Assembly (NCBI GenBank): GCA_004193325.1
Contig: SEDW01000001.1
Span: forward strand, 1 to 44,506
Direction of reading: 5' to 3'
Length of the DNA: 44,506 nucleotides
From: Pseudomonadota bacterium
GTDB lineage: Bacteria > Bdellovibrionota_B > Oligoflexia > Oligoflexales > Oligoflexaceae
This document shows, one piece after another, positions 25,975 to 34,192 of the stretch; within the stretch, counting starts at the first letter, position 1, and the number at the start of each line of letters is the position of its first letter. A program made the translations under genes and the position numbers. A model generated the notes under the pieces. It was not told where the DNA came from, ran no database searches, and saw nothing but the letters and a program-made list of their open reading frames with translations.

Positions 25975-26914
25975 TCTCCCCGACCGGCTGAATGCTTTTT
26001 ATGCCGCTCACACTCTTACCAGCCTGATAAAATTCTTTATAATCTCCGCCTTTGCCCCAGCTTTGTTTAAGCTGCCAGACAGAGCGGAGACTGAAGAACA
26101 TTCGCGCGTAGTGTTTGGTCTTGGGATGCTCGAGGAAAAACTTCGAAACCACACCGGTCTCCGATCCTCTTACCTTCATATATCCCGTGTTGATCACAGC
26201 TACTGGGACGCCGGTAATCTTTTTCGTCAGAACTATATCGTCTTCCTCGGCTTTCAGAATTGCAGCTTTGTAATCTTCGTGCGCTGTGCATTCTTTCGAG
26301 GCAATAAATCTCGTCCCGATTTGCACGCCGCTATACCCCAAAGTCAACGCGGATTCATAAGCTTTACGGTCACCAATTCCACCGGCACAAACGAGCGGGA
26401 CATTAAAGTCTTTAAGATCCCGGAAAAGATCCTGAGGCTTTTCATCACCAGCATGCCCGCCGGCACGGCTGTTGACACAAATCAGGCCGTTGACACCGCC
26501 GCCAATCGCTTTCTTCGCCCACTCTTTGGTCGTGACATCATGAAAAACAATGCCACCCTCTTTCTCAACTCGTTTGACAACCCAATCCGGATTTCCAAGA
26601 GCTGTGATAAAGAAACGAACTCCCTCCTCGAGAGCAATCTCGAGCCACTCTTTGTTCTTTTCCAAATATTTTTGGGAAGATTTTTCGATGAGAAGATTGA
26701 GCCCGATAGGATTAGGAGTCAGCGTGCGGATGTACTGCAGACCCTTGCGAAAATCATATTTGTTCACATAGGTAAGAGAGATTGGCTGAACAACTCCGAT
26801 GCCCCCAGCCGCAGAAACTGCGGCGACAAGCTCGGGATTACTGCAGGGATACATGGCGCCACCGATGATGGGGTAGCGTATTTTCAGAAGGTCGGTAATA
26901 AGGGACTGCTGCAT
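25952..26914 (-). CDS. Nitronate monooxygenase / 2-nitropropane dioxygenase-like FMN enzyme
   Basis: This is a 320-residue TIM-barrel flavoprotein. PIIGGAMYPCSNPELVAAVSAAGGIGVV is the family N-terminus (in parts). NSRAGGHAGD carries the conserved active-site histidine, and CAGGIGD plus GVQIGTRFIASKE form the FMN phosphate site. The family includes nitronate monooxygenases and FabK-type enoyl reductases, and I cannot separate these with certainty. It begins 19 bases after sdaA on the same strand, so they are probably cotranscribed. Its 3' end overlaps the convergent hydrolase gene by 23 bases. Confidence 0.88.
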   Translation of the reverse strand: MQQSLITDLLKIRYPIIGGAMYPCSNPELVAAVSAAGGIGVVQPISLTYVNKYDFRKGLQYIRTLTPNPIGLNLLIEKSSQKYLEKNKEWLEIALEEGVRFFITALGNPDWVVKRVEKEGGIVFHDVTTKEWAKKAIGGGVNGLICVNSRAGGHAGDEKPQDLFRDLKDFNVPLVCAGGIGDRKAYESALTLGYSGVQIGTRFIASKECTAHEDYKAAILKAEEDDIVLTKKITGVPVAVINTGYMKVRGSETGVVSKFFLEHPKTKHYARMFFSLRSVWQLKQSWGKGGDYKEFYQAGKSVSGIKSIQPVGEIISSWVK

Positions 26915-26933
26915 GAGATCCTCCGGGAGAATC

Positions 26934-28313
26934 TCAGCATTCTATGACGTTTACCGCCAAACCACCACGAGATGTTTCTTTGTATTTGGTTTTCATATCG
27001 GCACCAGTTGCACGCATTGTAGCGATTACTGAGTCGAGCGAGACGTGGTGAGAGCCTTCGCGTTTCATGGCGATTCGGTTCGCATTGATTGCCTTGACCG
27101 CACCCATGGCATTTCTTTCGATACACGGAATCTGAACAAGACCACCGATAGGATCGCAAGTGAGACCCAGGTTATGCTCCATACCGATCTCAGCCGCTTC
27201 TTCGACCTGCAACACACTTCCGCCAACTGCAGCGGTTAACCCACCTGCAGCCATACTACAGGCCACTCCAACTTCGCCCTGACAACCAACTTCCGCCCCG
27301 GAGATCGAAGCATTTTCTGCATAGAGAGTGCCGATGGCTGCTGCAGTGAGAAGGAAACTATGCACACCTTCGCGATTCGCTGAAGGACAGAATTCCTCGT
27401 AGTATTTAAGCACCGCTGGAATAATTCCTGCAGCACCGTTTGTCGGAGCCGTTACGACTCGAGATCCAGCAGCATTCTCTTCGTTTACCGCGAGAGCATA
27501 GAGGTTCACCCAATCGAGAATCGACAGGGGATCTTTCAATGCCTTCTGCGGATTCGAAGTCAAATCCTTATACATATCAGGCGCGCGGCGTTTGACTTTA
27601 AGTTTGCCTGGAAGAATTCCTCCATTGCGGCAACCGCGATTGATGCAGTCCTTCATCGTGTCCCAGATAAAATCCAGACCTTTTTTGACTTCCTCTTCAG
27701 TTCTCCAGCTCAACTCATTGGCCATCATCACCTGATGAATCGTGAGCTTTTCGCGTTTGCAGATTTCTAAAAGCTTGGCTGCAGAATCGAAGGGGTATTG
27801 AACAGGAGTCGTATCTTTTGCGAGCTTATCCTGTTTCGCCGTCTCCTCGTTAACGACGAAACCGCCACCGATGGAATAATAAACGCGTGAATGCAGCTCT
27901 TTGTAATCGCGATCGAAGGCGATGAAGCGCATGCCGTTCGAATGCAGGGGAAGAAGTTTACGGCGGAGAAAGACGATGTGTTTTTTGTAATCGAACTCGA
28001 TCTCGTGAGTCCCCGAGAGGCGAAGTTTGCCTTCGGCTTTAATACGATCGAGTTTGGGTTCGATCGTTTCCGGATCAATCTGATCAGGAAGCTCACCCGA
28101 GAGTCCGAGCATAATAGCTTTATCAGTGCCGTGGCCGACGCCTGTGAGTGCGAGAGATCCATAGAGTTCGACAGTCACTGATGCTACCTGCTCAACGACT
28201 TTCTTTTCCTCGAGGCCTTTGAGAAACCTCTGGCCGGCACGCATGGGCCCTACTGTGTGTGAACTTGACGGGCCTATACCCACTTTAAACAGATCAAAGA
28301 CACTCATTGCCAT
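26934..28313 (-). CDS. sdaA: L-serine ammonia-lyase (iron-sulfur type, single chain)
   Basis: This 459-residue enzyme deaminates L-serine to pyruvate using a [4Fe-4S] cluster. The N-terminus has [14 protein letters not shown]. Three cluster cysteines, near residues 344, 386 and 397, have the 42 and 11 residue spacing known from the Legionella enzyme. The protein ends in a cysteine (VIEC), matching the tail-in-mouth C-terminal cysteine of that enzyme. GGGAG lies 6 bases before the ATG at 28313; a second in-frame ATG two codons later is also possible. A 10-base-pair inverted repeat (28446 to 28476) lies upstream. The nitronate monooxygenase-like gene follows closely. Confidence 0.96.
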   Translation of the reverse strand: MAMSVFDLFKVGIGPSSSHTVGPMRAGQRFLKGLEEKKVVEQVASVTVELYGSLALTGVGHGTDKAIMLGLSGELPDQIDPETIEPKLDRIKAEGKLRLSGTHEIEFDYKKHIVFLRRKLLPLHSNGMRFIAFDRDYKELHSRVYYSIGGGFVVNEETAKQDKLAKDTTPVQYPFDSAAKLLEICKREKLTIHQVMMANELSWRTEEEVKKGLDFIWDTMKDCINRGCRNGGILPGKLKVKRRAPDMYKDLTSNPQKALKDPLSILDWVNLYALAVNEENAAGSRVVTAPTNGAAGIIPAVLKYYEEFCPSANREGVHSFLLTAAAIGTLYAENASISGAEVGCQGEVGVACSMAAGGLTAAVGGSVLQVEEAAEIGMEHNLGLTCDPIGGLVQIPCIERNAMGAVKAINANRIAMKREGSHHVSLDSVIATMRATGADMKTKYKETSRGGLAVNVIEC

Positions 28314-28445
28314 ATCGAACTCCCACCGCTTCGCAGTACAAGCGTTTCCTACAATTCTACAGCTTAAACAAGCCCGATTTCGAGAGGAGGTTTAAAAAGA
28401 GATTTCAGGCCTGGTTTACTGACTCTCTTCTTAAGAAAACGAAGG

Positions 28446-28476
28446 GCTCGTTTACGATTCTACTAGGTAAACGAGC
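28446..28476. repeat. Perfect 10-bp inverted repeat upstream of sdaA
   Basis: GCTCGTTTAC and GTAAACGAGC are separated by 11 bases, about 130 bases upstream of sdaA and 70 bases after the typA terminator. It could be a regulator site or a second hairpin. The rest of 28314 to 28597 holds no gene I can support. Confidence 0.5.
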
Positions 28477-28542
28477 GTTTGCCGAACTGTCATATGATCA
28501 ATTAACGGTTATGGTAAGTGAGGGTTTTGGAATCTCATGAGA

Positions 28543-28573
28543 AAAGCGCCCTGACCTTTCGATCAGAGCGCTT
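28543..28573 (-). terminator. Probable terminator of typA
   Basis: On the minus strand AGCGCTCTGA and TCAGGGCGCT pair around an 8-base loop, and TTTTCTCA follows. It begins about 25 bases after the typA stop. Confidence 0.75.
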
Positions 28574-28597
28574 TGAAATTCAATTTAAGAGAATGCG

Positions 28598-30469
28598 TTA
28601 CACGCGGTCTGCTTTACGAACAGAACGAAGGTTTGCATTCAATTGTTTTTTACGCAAACGGATCGACTTAGGAGTAACTTCGATCCACTCGTCATCATCG
28701 ATCCACTCGATACACTTCTCAAGGCTCATTTGCTTGATACCGTAGAGGTTAGTGATACCGTCAGAACCAGTGGTACGCATGTTGGTCAATTTCTTAGGTT
28801 TGACTGGGTTGACGTTAAGGTCGTTATCCTTAGCGCACTCACCGATGATCATACCTTCGTAGACTTCAACGCCTTCACCGATAAAGAGAACACCGCGCTC
28901 CTGAACAGAGGCAAGTGCGTATTCTGTGGTGCTACCAGTACGGTCAGCAATCAAAGAACCTGTCTGACGGTGGAAGATCGTACCAGCGTGTGGCTTGTAA
29001 CCGATCGACTCAGAGCTGATAAGGCCTGAACCGCGTGTAGCGGTTTTGAACATAGAGTTGGTACCGAGGATACCGCGAGTCGGGATCTCAAAGATCAAAC
29101 GAACGCGTTGTTCTTCGGTGTTAGCCGCAGATGCTGCTTCGTAAGATGTGAGAACACCCTTACGCTGCTGATACATCTTTGTCACTTCGCCCGAGCACGT
29201 CTCTGGAAGATCCAAAGTCATTTTCTCGTACGGTTCCATTTTCACGCCGTCTTCCATCTTCATCAAGACGTTAGGACGACCGATCATGAATTCAGAGCCT
29301 TCACGACGCATTTTTTCGATAAGGATACCGAACTGCAATTCGCCGCGGCCTAGGAGGTAGTACTGATCCGCTTGCTCAGTGTCTTCCAAACGAAGAGCCA
29401 CGTTGCTACGGATTTCATTCAGAAGGCGGTTACGAAGATCGCGCGACTGAAGTGGTTTCCCTTCACGGCCCGAGTTCGGAGTCGTGTTGATCGAGAAGAT
29501 CATACGCATTGTTGGTTCTTCGACCGAAATACGTTTAAGAGCTTTACCGTTGAGGCCGCTCAAGGTGTCGCCGATTTCGAGAACGTCACAACCAGCGATA
29601 AGGCCGATGTCACCTGCCACGATTTCGTCAACTTCGATTTGCTTCATGCCTTCATAAGACAAGAGGCGAGAGATTTTGAATTTTTGTGTAACGGGTTTGC
29701 CTTCGCTATCAACGCCGTGACGAATAAGTTCCTGATCTTTCTTCGCGCGGCCAGAAGCCAAACGTCCAAGAGCGAGGTTACCCAAGTAGTCCGAGTAAGC
29801 GATGTTTGAAACAAGCAATTGTGCTTCAGCATTCGCGTCAGCTGTAGGTGCTGGGAAGCCAAGGATGACGTCGAACAGTGGACGCAGTGTGCGTTCTCCG
29901 CCGCCTTCGAGAAGCGCAGGGATCTCGTCGACGTTAGCTGTACACCAGCCTTTACGGGCACAAGCGTAGATGATTGGGAAATCACACTGCTCAGCCGAAG
30001 CACCAAGCTCAACGAACAAGTCGAAAGCTTTATCAACACACTCAGAAACCATATCGCTGCCGATAGCTTCTGGACGGTCGACCTTATTGATACAAAGAGC
30101 GATTTTGAGATTCTTATCAATCGCTTTCTGCAATACGAAACGAGTTTGTGGAAGCGGACCTTCTACAGCGTCGACGAGCAAGACAGCGCCATCGACCATG
30201 TCCATGATGCGTTCAACTTCGCCACCAAAGTCGGCGTGACCTGGAGTGTCGACAATGTTCACTTTCACGTCACCGAGCAAGAACGACGCGTTTTTAGCCG
30301 AAATGGTAATACCGCGTTCTCTTTCTTGAGAATCGGAGTCCATCATACGGTCGGCAGTATTTTCGTGAGCCTGGAAAGTTCCCGCTTGCTTCAGGAGAAA
30401 GTCAACGAGAGTAGTTTTGCCGTGGTCGACGTGAGCGATGATACAAATGTTGCGAAGATTCTTAGACAT
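28598..30469 (-). CDS. typA: Translational GTPase TypA/BipA
   Basis: This 623-residue ribosome-associated GTPase of the EF-G/LepA family is needed for 50S assembly and growth at low temperature in other bacteria. G1 is AHVDHGKT (residues 12 to 19), G3 DTPGHADFG and G4 [11 protein letters not shown]-like domains III and V and the TypA-specific C-terminal domain follow, with [17 protein letters not shown] and [10 protein letters not shown] as landmarks. Length is normal. The 5' region contains small hairpins (30485 to 30514) close to the start, and further upstream lies a long repeat-rich non-coding stretch. Confidence 0.97.
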   Translation of the reverse strand: MSKNLRNICIIAHVDHGKTTLVDFLLKQAGTFQAHENTADRMMDSDSQERERGITISAKNASFLLGDVKVNIVDTPGHADFGGEVERIMDMVDGAVLLVDAVEGPLPQTRFVLQKAIDKNLKIALCINKVDRPEAIGSDMVSECVDKAFDLFVELGASAEQCDFPIIYACARKGWCTANVDEIPALLEGGGERTLRPLFDVILGFPAPTADANAEAQLLVSNIAYSDYLGNLALGRLASGRAKKDQELIRHGVDSEGKPVTQKFKISRLLSYEGMKQIEVDEIVAGDIGLIAGCDVLEIGDTLSGLNGKALKRISVEEPTMRMIFSINTTPNSGREGKPLQSRDLRNRLLNEIRSNVALRLEDTEQADQYYLLGRGELQFGILIEKMRREGSEFMIGRPNVLMKMEDGVKMEPYEKMTLDLPETCSGEVTKMYQQRKGVLTSYEAASAANTEEQRVRLIFEIPTRGILGTNSMFKTATRGSGLISSESIGYKPHAGTIFHRQTGSLIADRTGSTTEYALASVQERGVLFIGEGVEVYEGMIIGECAKDNDLNVNPVKPKKLTNMRTTGSDGITNLYGIKQMSLEKCIEWIDDDEWIEVTPKSIRLRKKQLNANLRSVRKADRV

Positions 30470-30669
30470 AATTTCCTTGGGTTCTGGGGTGTATCCCCCA
30501 AAGGCTGCTAGCCTGGCTTAAGTTAAGACGAGGAGATGACAAACCAATTTTCACAACCAGCGGCTGTTCAAACCGGAAACATCAAACGTCTTTCAAACAG
30601 AAAGAGCGAGCATATCCTATACCAACTACGCAGAAAGATCAAAGGCTCTCTCCAAAATAGATGCACAAG

Positions 30670-30686
30670 ATTCCTGATTCAGGAAT
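30670..30686. repeat. 17-base near-palindrome
   Basis: ATTCCTGATTCAGGAAT is a perfect inverted repeat of 8 bases about a single central T. It is followed at 30697 by GGAC-CTA-GTCC with flanking TGG/CCA, so two hairpins lie side by side. Confidence 0.6.
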
Positions 30687-30847
30687 GGGGCCTGGAGGAC
30701 CTAGTCCACCAAAATCATTTGAGTTTAACTGAAGGAGCGGCGGACCTACCGAAAAGGAGTCGACATTTCTGTTCCTTGATTTTCCGACATACGAAATTGG
30801 GGTGGGGTGGTTAATCCTTGAGCTCAGGGGCCTAGAGATGGGAAGGT

Positions 30848-30875
30848 CGAGAGGACAGGGTGGTCCTGTCCCTCG
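30848..30875. repeat. Strong GC-rich hairpin, possible plus-strand terminator
   Basis: CGAG plus GGACAGG pairs with CCTGTCC plus CTCG (11 base pairs, one bulged A, loop GTGGT). On the plus strand GATTTTC follows, a weak terminator-like tail; the minus strand has no T-run after it. Confidence 0.6.
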
Positions 30876-30904
30876 GATTTTCACAGAGCAACGGCTTCGG
30901 TTTT

Positions 30905-30938
30905 TTCGATCCTCTTGCTCGAGACTTGAAGGATCGAA
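30905..30938. repeat. 9-bp inverted repeat with 16-base loop
   Basis: TTCGATCCT (30905 to 30913) and AGGATCGAA (30930 to 30938) are perfect complements. A CTCGAG palindrome sits in the loop, and six T residues precede the stem on plus. Confidence 0.6.
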
Positions 30939-30989
30939 AGGGGCAATTCGTTGAGCCACGCATTCGCTGAGCGATCGCTTTGCTTTTGA

Positions 30990-31056
30990 GAAAGACTCTG
31001 CTTCGCGAATAGATCATCAACTGAGTTGATTCTCCAGACCGAGCTTCGAGTCTTTC
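30990..31056. repeat. 9-bp inverted repeat enclosing a second hairpin
   Basis: GAAAGACTC (30990 to 30998) pairs with GAGTCTTTC (31048 to 31056). The enclosed ATCAAC-TGA-GTTGAT (31016 to 31030) is itself a perfect hairpin. The right arm shares three bases with the next inverted repeat, so the two helices exclude each other. Confidence 0.55.
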
Positions 31057-31086
31057 CGATTCTCATTCCTGGACCGGCTCGAAGCT
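31042..31086. repeat. 9-bp inverted repeat competing with the neighbouring stem
   Basis: AGCTTCGAG (31042 to 31050) and CTCGAAGCT (31078 to 31086) are perfect complements with a 27-base loop. Positions 31048 to 31050 are also used by the 30990 to 31056 stem. Confidence 0.55.
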
Positions 31087-31255
31087 AATGAAGTCAATGC
31101 AACCCTTGTGCCGAAAACCTTATTTTTTCAGGATGGCGTCTATGCAGGGGTTTGCCGTTTTTTCCCCTAATATTCATAGGGAAAAGCTCCTAGGACAGCA
31201 AAGCAGAGGAACTAAGATAAACACGGATAATGTCCGTCTCAGTACAAACCGTTTT

Positions 31256-32080
31256 TTAAGGCACGAGCAAACTGCAGCAGCTTAAAGCTCCATCTGCCTT
31301 AACCAGTTCCGACATATCGAGCGTAATCACTTCCATCTGCCTATCGAGGGCAGCCTTCCGAAGAATTTTTTCGCTATTTGGATAGCCGGCTTGAATCAAG
31401 AGCTTGGGTCCCAAACGCACGACGTTAGCGGCGACCACATCGGGTACATAAAAGATTTGCGCCTTTCCTTCCAAGGCCGAAATGATTTCTTCGGCCATCT
31501 GCCGGGCTACGCGGGAATCGGCAGCCAGTAGAGTCGTATCATCTATTGCGGAGAGGACCGATTTTAAATGCAGACCGCCACCAACCGGAATCGTTTTGAT
31601 TCGTCCCGGAAGGATTTTTTCAAGCTGTTCGATAGCGGCGAGATTAGTACGAAGCGATAAACCAACAAAAACTTTATCGCCTAGTTGAAGAACATCTCCT
31701 CCATCGAGACAGGCAGGAGCGACGAGTTGATGCATTCTGAATTCAAAGTCTTTCAAGCTATCGTCCGAAAGAACCTTTGCCACCGCTCTTGATTCTTCAC
31801 GGCGACTCTCTGCTCCAATGCGGGTGATGATGACGTCACGGCCCACGATGATTGCAGTGTCCTCGATAAAACAGCAGTCCGGATGCTTTTCATCAACGTC
31901 GACATCGATTGCGTAATCGACATTCTCGCGAACGACAGAGCTGTAATATTCGTGCTGAATATGGGCTTTTGATACATCTATCGGTATGGGTGATGGGTGT
32001 TGCTGCAGCGCATTGGCAAAAGATTTCGGCAAAGCCCTAAGCAGAGCCAGGCGTAAGTTACTCGTCTGATATAACGACAT
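31256..32080 (-). CDS. ddaH: Dimethylarginine dimethylaminohydrolase-like amidinotransferase
   Basis: This 274-residue penta-alpha-beta-propeller enzyme matches DDAH, which hydrolyses methylated arginines to citrulline and methylamines. CCFIEDTAII near the first third, LDGGDVL, GGGLHLKS (catalytic histidine) and the C-terminal DGALSCCSLLVP (nucleophilic cysteine) are all in place. An arginine deiminase or related activity is possible, but the LSCCSLL tail resembles DDAH. The ATG at 32080 is preceded by GAGAG; an upstream in-frame TTG at 32101 is less likely. It is isolated: a long non-coding tract follows and a divergent lipoprotein gene lies upstream. Confidence 0.88.
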   Translation of the reverse strand: MSLYQTSNLRLALLRALPKSFANALQQHPSPIPIDVSKAHIQHEYYSSVVRENVDYAIDVDVDEKHPDCCFIEDTAIIVGRDVIITRIGAESRREESRAVAKVLSDDSLKDFEFRMHQLVAPACLDGGDVLQLGDKVFVGLSLRTNLAAIEQLEKILPGRIKTIPVGGGLHLKSVLSAIDDTTLLAADSRVARQMAEEIISALEGKAQIFYVPDVVAANVVRLGPKLLIQAGYPNSEKILRKAALDRQMEVITLDMSELVKADGALSCCSLLVP

Positions 32081-32310
32081 CGAATCTCTCTCATTGTGCA
32101 AAAGAATTTCTTAACACTTCATATTTGAAAACGCCATGGGTGCGCGTTCTGTAAATTTTAAGATTTGCACATTCCTAATAATATGCAGAAATTCTCCAAG
32201 AGCCCTCATATCAGTAACTTGCATCGAAATGGCCGATCAAAGGCTTTTTTATGGGCAGTGAAGTTGGCTAGAATGAGGCGTTCCTCAAGGTTCCAAACAC
32301 GGAGTATTTT

Positions 32311-32628
32311 ATGAAACACTATATTTTCGCACTCGGCCTCTTTGCGGCCGCGAGTCTTCCGGTCGCCTGTATGCACACAGCAGCAGGTACAACGGACAAC
32401 AGCGTTCCCCCTTCTTCACGCATGACTGATCAGAATGTTAATCAAGACATGCCGACTCCAAATCACAATACGACCACTATGAGTGATCCGACTGTTGTCG
32501 ATCCTGAAGGTGATCTGGCGCCACCTACGATTTGTAAAAAAGGTGAAGTCGAGATGAGACAGAGCGGTAAAATTGTTTGCACTCCAGCAGGCCAGAAATC
32601 TCCTGACAGCAACATGACCGGTCGCTAA
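32311..32628 (+). CDS. Small lipoprotein, unknown function
   Basis: This is a 105-residue predicted lipoprotein. The signal MKHYIFALGLFAAASLPVAC ends in a lipobox-like LPVAC. The mature part is Ser/Thr/Asn/Pro-rich and looks disordered, with two further cysteines (ICKKGEVEMRQSGKIVC) that may form a disulfide loop. No family is recognised. It stands alone between its 5' region, shared with ddaH (about 230 bases, where a TAGAAT box at 32270 to 32275 may be the -10), and a terminator. Confidence 0.75.
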   Translation: MKHYIFALGLFAAASLPVACMHTAAGTTDNSVPPSSRMTDQNVNQDMPTPNHNTTTMSDPTVVDPEGDLAPPTICKKGEVEMRQSGKIVCTPAGQKSPDSNMTGR

Positions 32629-32646
32629 AATTTGTTCGACTCTTAA

Positions 32647-32682
32647 ATCTCGAAGGTCATTGGCCTTCGGGATTTGATTTTT
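32647..32682 (+). terminator. Rho-independent terminator of the lipoprotein gene
   Basis: ATCTCGAAGG pairs with CCTTCGGGAT (one wobble) around a 7-base loop and is followed by TTGATTTTT, about 20 bases after the stop. Confidence 0.75.
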
Positions 32683-32803
32683 AACTGCTATTTCGAGTTT
32701 GTCGACCACGACTATGTCATTCCTCCCAAGACTCCCCTTGCCATGGACTTCCCTGACCATTTGCAGTAAATCTCCTCGCAGTCGTGTCGCGAAGGGACGA
32801 AAA

Positions 32804-33535
32804 ATGAGCTTTCATTACAACGCTATCGGTAGCATCAGGTCACCGTTCCGTGAAAAATTTGGAGTGCCGAGACAGTCCCTCATGATGGACGAAGCCCGTG
32901 CTATCGTTAAGCTCAATCCCGATCCAGGCTATGCTCTGGCATTGAGTGAACTTGAACAGTTCAGCCACATCTGGATCATCTTCGATTTTCATAAAAACGG
33001 CAATGGACGCTGGCATCCTTTGATCGACACCCCGCGTGTGGAAGCTGGGCAGCGTATGGGGGTGTTTGCCACACGCTCGCCCCATCGCCCTAATGCGCTG
33101 GGTATGTCGGCCGTTAAATTAGAAAGAATTGATTTGGATGCTCCGGGTGGAATCGAAATTCACCTCAATGGTGTCGACCTGCTTGATGGCACTCCTGTCC
33201 TCGACATCAAACCCTACGTACCTTACGCTGACTGTATTCCCGAAGCCAACTCCGGTTGGATTAAAACCGAGATCGAGAAGTTTTCCGTAGGTTTTGCTGT
33301 GGAATGCCTTCAGATGATTGACGAGCAGGCCAAGCGTGAACATCCGCGTCTAAAGCTTCTGATTGAACAGATGCTCGAACTCGATCCAAGACCCACCTCT
33401 CAAAGACGAGCCACGCCTATCAGCGATCCAGCTTCCGAAGGCCTACGCTTTGCTTTTCGTGTGATGGGGCTTGATGTTCACTGGGAAATTCGCAAGGGAA
33501 CGATATTTGTTTTCAAGGTGCTATTGCTGGAATAG
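32804..33535 (+). CDS. trmO: tRNA m6t6A37 methyltransferase TrmO (TsaA family)
   Basis: This 243-residue TsaA/UPF0066-family protein methylates N6 of t6A37 in tRNA-Thr using SAM. Landmarks are IGSIRSPFREKFGVPRQ, the HIWIIFDFHKN strand, GVFATRSPHRPNALGMSAVKL and LDGTPVLDIKPYVPYAD, with the C-terminal extension of the two-domain TrmO form. The ATG at 32804 begins the family N-terminus and has AAGGGA 7 bases upstream; an in-frame extension to 32699 is not homologous. A 15-base palindrome (GTCTCGGGCCGAGAC, 33556 to 33570) lies between it and the next gene. Confidence 0.93.
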   Translation: MSFHYNAIGSIRSPFREKFGVPRQSLMMDEARAIVKLNPDPGYALALSELEQFSHIWIIFDFHKNGNGRWHPLIDTPRVEAGQRMGVFATRSPHRPNALGMSAVKLERIDLDAPGGIEIHLNGVDLLDGTPVLDIKPYVPYADCIPEANSGWIKTEIEKFSVGFAVECLQMIDEQAKREHPRLKLLIEQMLELDPRPTSQRRATPISDPASEGLRFAFRVMGLDVHWEIRKGTIFVFKVLLLE

Positions 33536-33555
33536 ACTTCTCTAATCTCCAATGA

Positions 33556-33570
33556 GTCTCGGGCCGAGAC
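33556..33570. repeat. Perfect 15-base palindrome between trmO and the pseudopilin gene
   Basis: GTCTCGG and CCGAGAC flank a central G, 20 bases after the trmO stop and 20 bases before the next start. It may be a regulator site or a short hairpin. No T-run follows. Confidence 0.5.
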
Positions 33571-33590
33571 ATAGACAATAGGATCTTGGA

Positions 33591-34136
33591 ATGAAGCTTG
33601 CCTGGTTCAAAACCCCTTTTTCGACTGAGACGAAAGATTCCGTGGAAAGCGGTATGACGATCATCGAGATTCTTATCGTCATAGCTCTGATCGGGACGAT
33701 TATGACCATTATTATGACAAATGTTTTGGATAAGAATGATCAGGCTAAGGTGGATCTCACTTCGGTCCAGGAGAGAAAGATTGCCGAGAACCTCGATCTG
33801 TTCAAAGTGCACATGGGCCGCTACCCTAAGACAGAGCAAGGCCTTAAAGCATTATTAGAAGCTCCCGAGGTTAGCAATAAATGGCGAGGGCCTTATACTG
33901 AACTTGAGAAATTGAGCGATCCCTGGTCACAGGAATTTAAGTACGAAGCGCTAACGGCAAACAGTTATCACATTACTTCTGCCGGGCCGGACGGGGAGTT
34001 TGGCAATGCTGACGACATCAGCTACCCGGTCGCCAAAGCCGGCGAAGATTTACCGAAGAGTTTTGAATTGAACGTTGGCAAGCCTGAAGAGCGAACTAGG
34101 GAAGAGCAGGAAAAGATTCAGAATGGTGAGCAATAA
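33591..34136 (+). CDS. Type II secretion GspG-like major pseudopilin
   Basis: This is a 181-residue type IV pilin-like protein. A 21-residue leader ends in ESG, followed by MTIIEILIVIALIGTIMTII, with the conserved glutamate at mature position 5. PKTEQGLKALL and GPDGEFGNADDI are GspG core features; the latter is the calcium-binding loop region. The C-terminus extends about 30 residues beyond a usual GspG and is charged (KPEERTREEQEKIQ). No other gsp genes lie nearby, so it is an orphan copy here; the rest of the system must be elsewhere or absent. A strong terminator follows. Confidence 0.9.
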   Translation: MKLAWFKTPFSTETKDSVESGMTIIEILIVIALIGTIMTIIMTNVLDKNDQAKVDLTSVQERKIAENLDLFKVHMGRYPKTEQGLKALLEAPEVSNKWRGPYTELEKLSDPWSQEFKYEALTANSYHITSAGPDGEFGNADDISYPVAKAGEDLPKSFELNVGKPEERTREEQEKIQNGEQ

Positions 34137-34150
34137 GCTCTTCTCTCGAT

Positions 34151-34189
34151 AAAGGCCGCAGGCATAGAGTCTGCGGCCTTTGCTTTTTT
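34151..34189. terminator. Strong intrinsic terminator between convergent genes
   Basis: AAAGGCCGCAG pairs perfectly with CTGCGGCCTTT around a 9-base loop and is followed by GCTTTTTT on plus. It terminates the pseudopilin gene, and the stem may also serve the CitMHS gene ending at 34193. Confidence 0.88.
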
Positions 34190-34192
34190 GAA

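Larger units (their letters stand above)
30470..31255. other. 786-base stretch with no convincing gene, rich in inverted repeats
   Basis: Small frames exist on both strands but none has a family match or a well-placed ribosome site with clear coding character. The stretch has at least six good inverted repeats between 30670 and 31086, listed separately, plus GGAC-CTA-GTCC at 30697 to 30707. Two further hairpins near the typA start are TGGGG/CCCCA around 30485 to 30500 and AGGCT-GCT-AGCCT at 30502 to 30514. From 31090 to 31255 I see only AT-rich sequence with T-runs. It may encode one or more structured RNAs, or be a long typA leader. Confidence 0.5.

Noticed and set aside
25901-26947. Plus-strand open frame of 348 codons opposite the nitronate monooxygenase-like gene
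   Set aside because: Antisense of a conserved enzyme; its start lies inside the upstream hydrolase gene.
28307-28540. Small plus-strand frame upstream of sdaA (77 codons)
   Set aside because: No ribosome site or family pattern, and it contains the inverted repeat at 28446-28476; its 5' end overlaps the sdaA start.
30536-30814. Plus-strand frame of 92 codons upstream of typA
   Set aside because: Although GAGGAG lies just upstream, the product has no recognisable features and the sequence is broken up by hairpins. It remains possible but unsupported.
30881-31066. Minus-strand frame of 61 codons in the repeat-rich tract
   Set aside because: Composition is protein-like, but AGGA abuts the ATG with no spacer and the frame coincides with strong inverted repeats; not enough to call a gene.
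31088-31285. Plus-strand frame of 65 codons before ddaH
   Set aside because: No ribosome site, no motif, and its end runs into the ddaH coding region.
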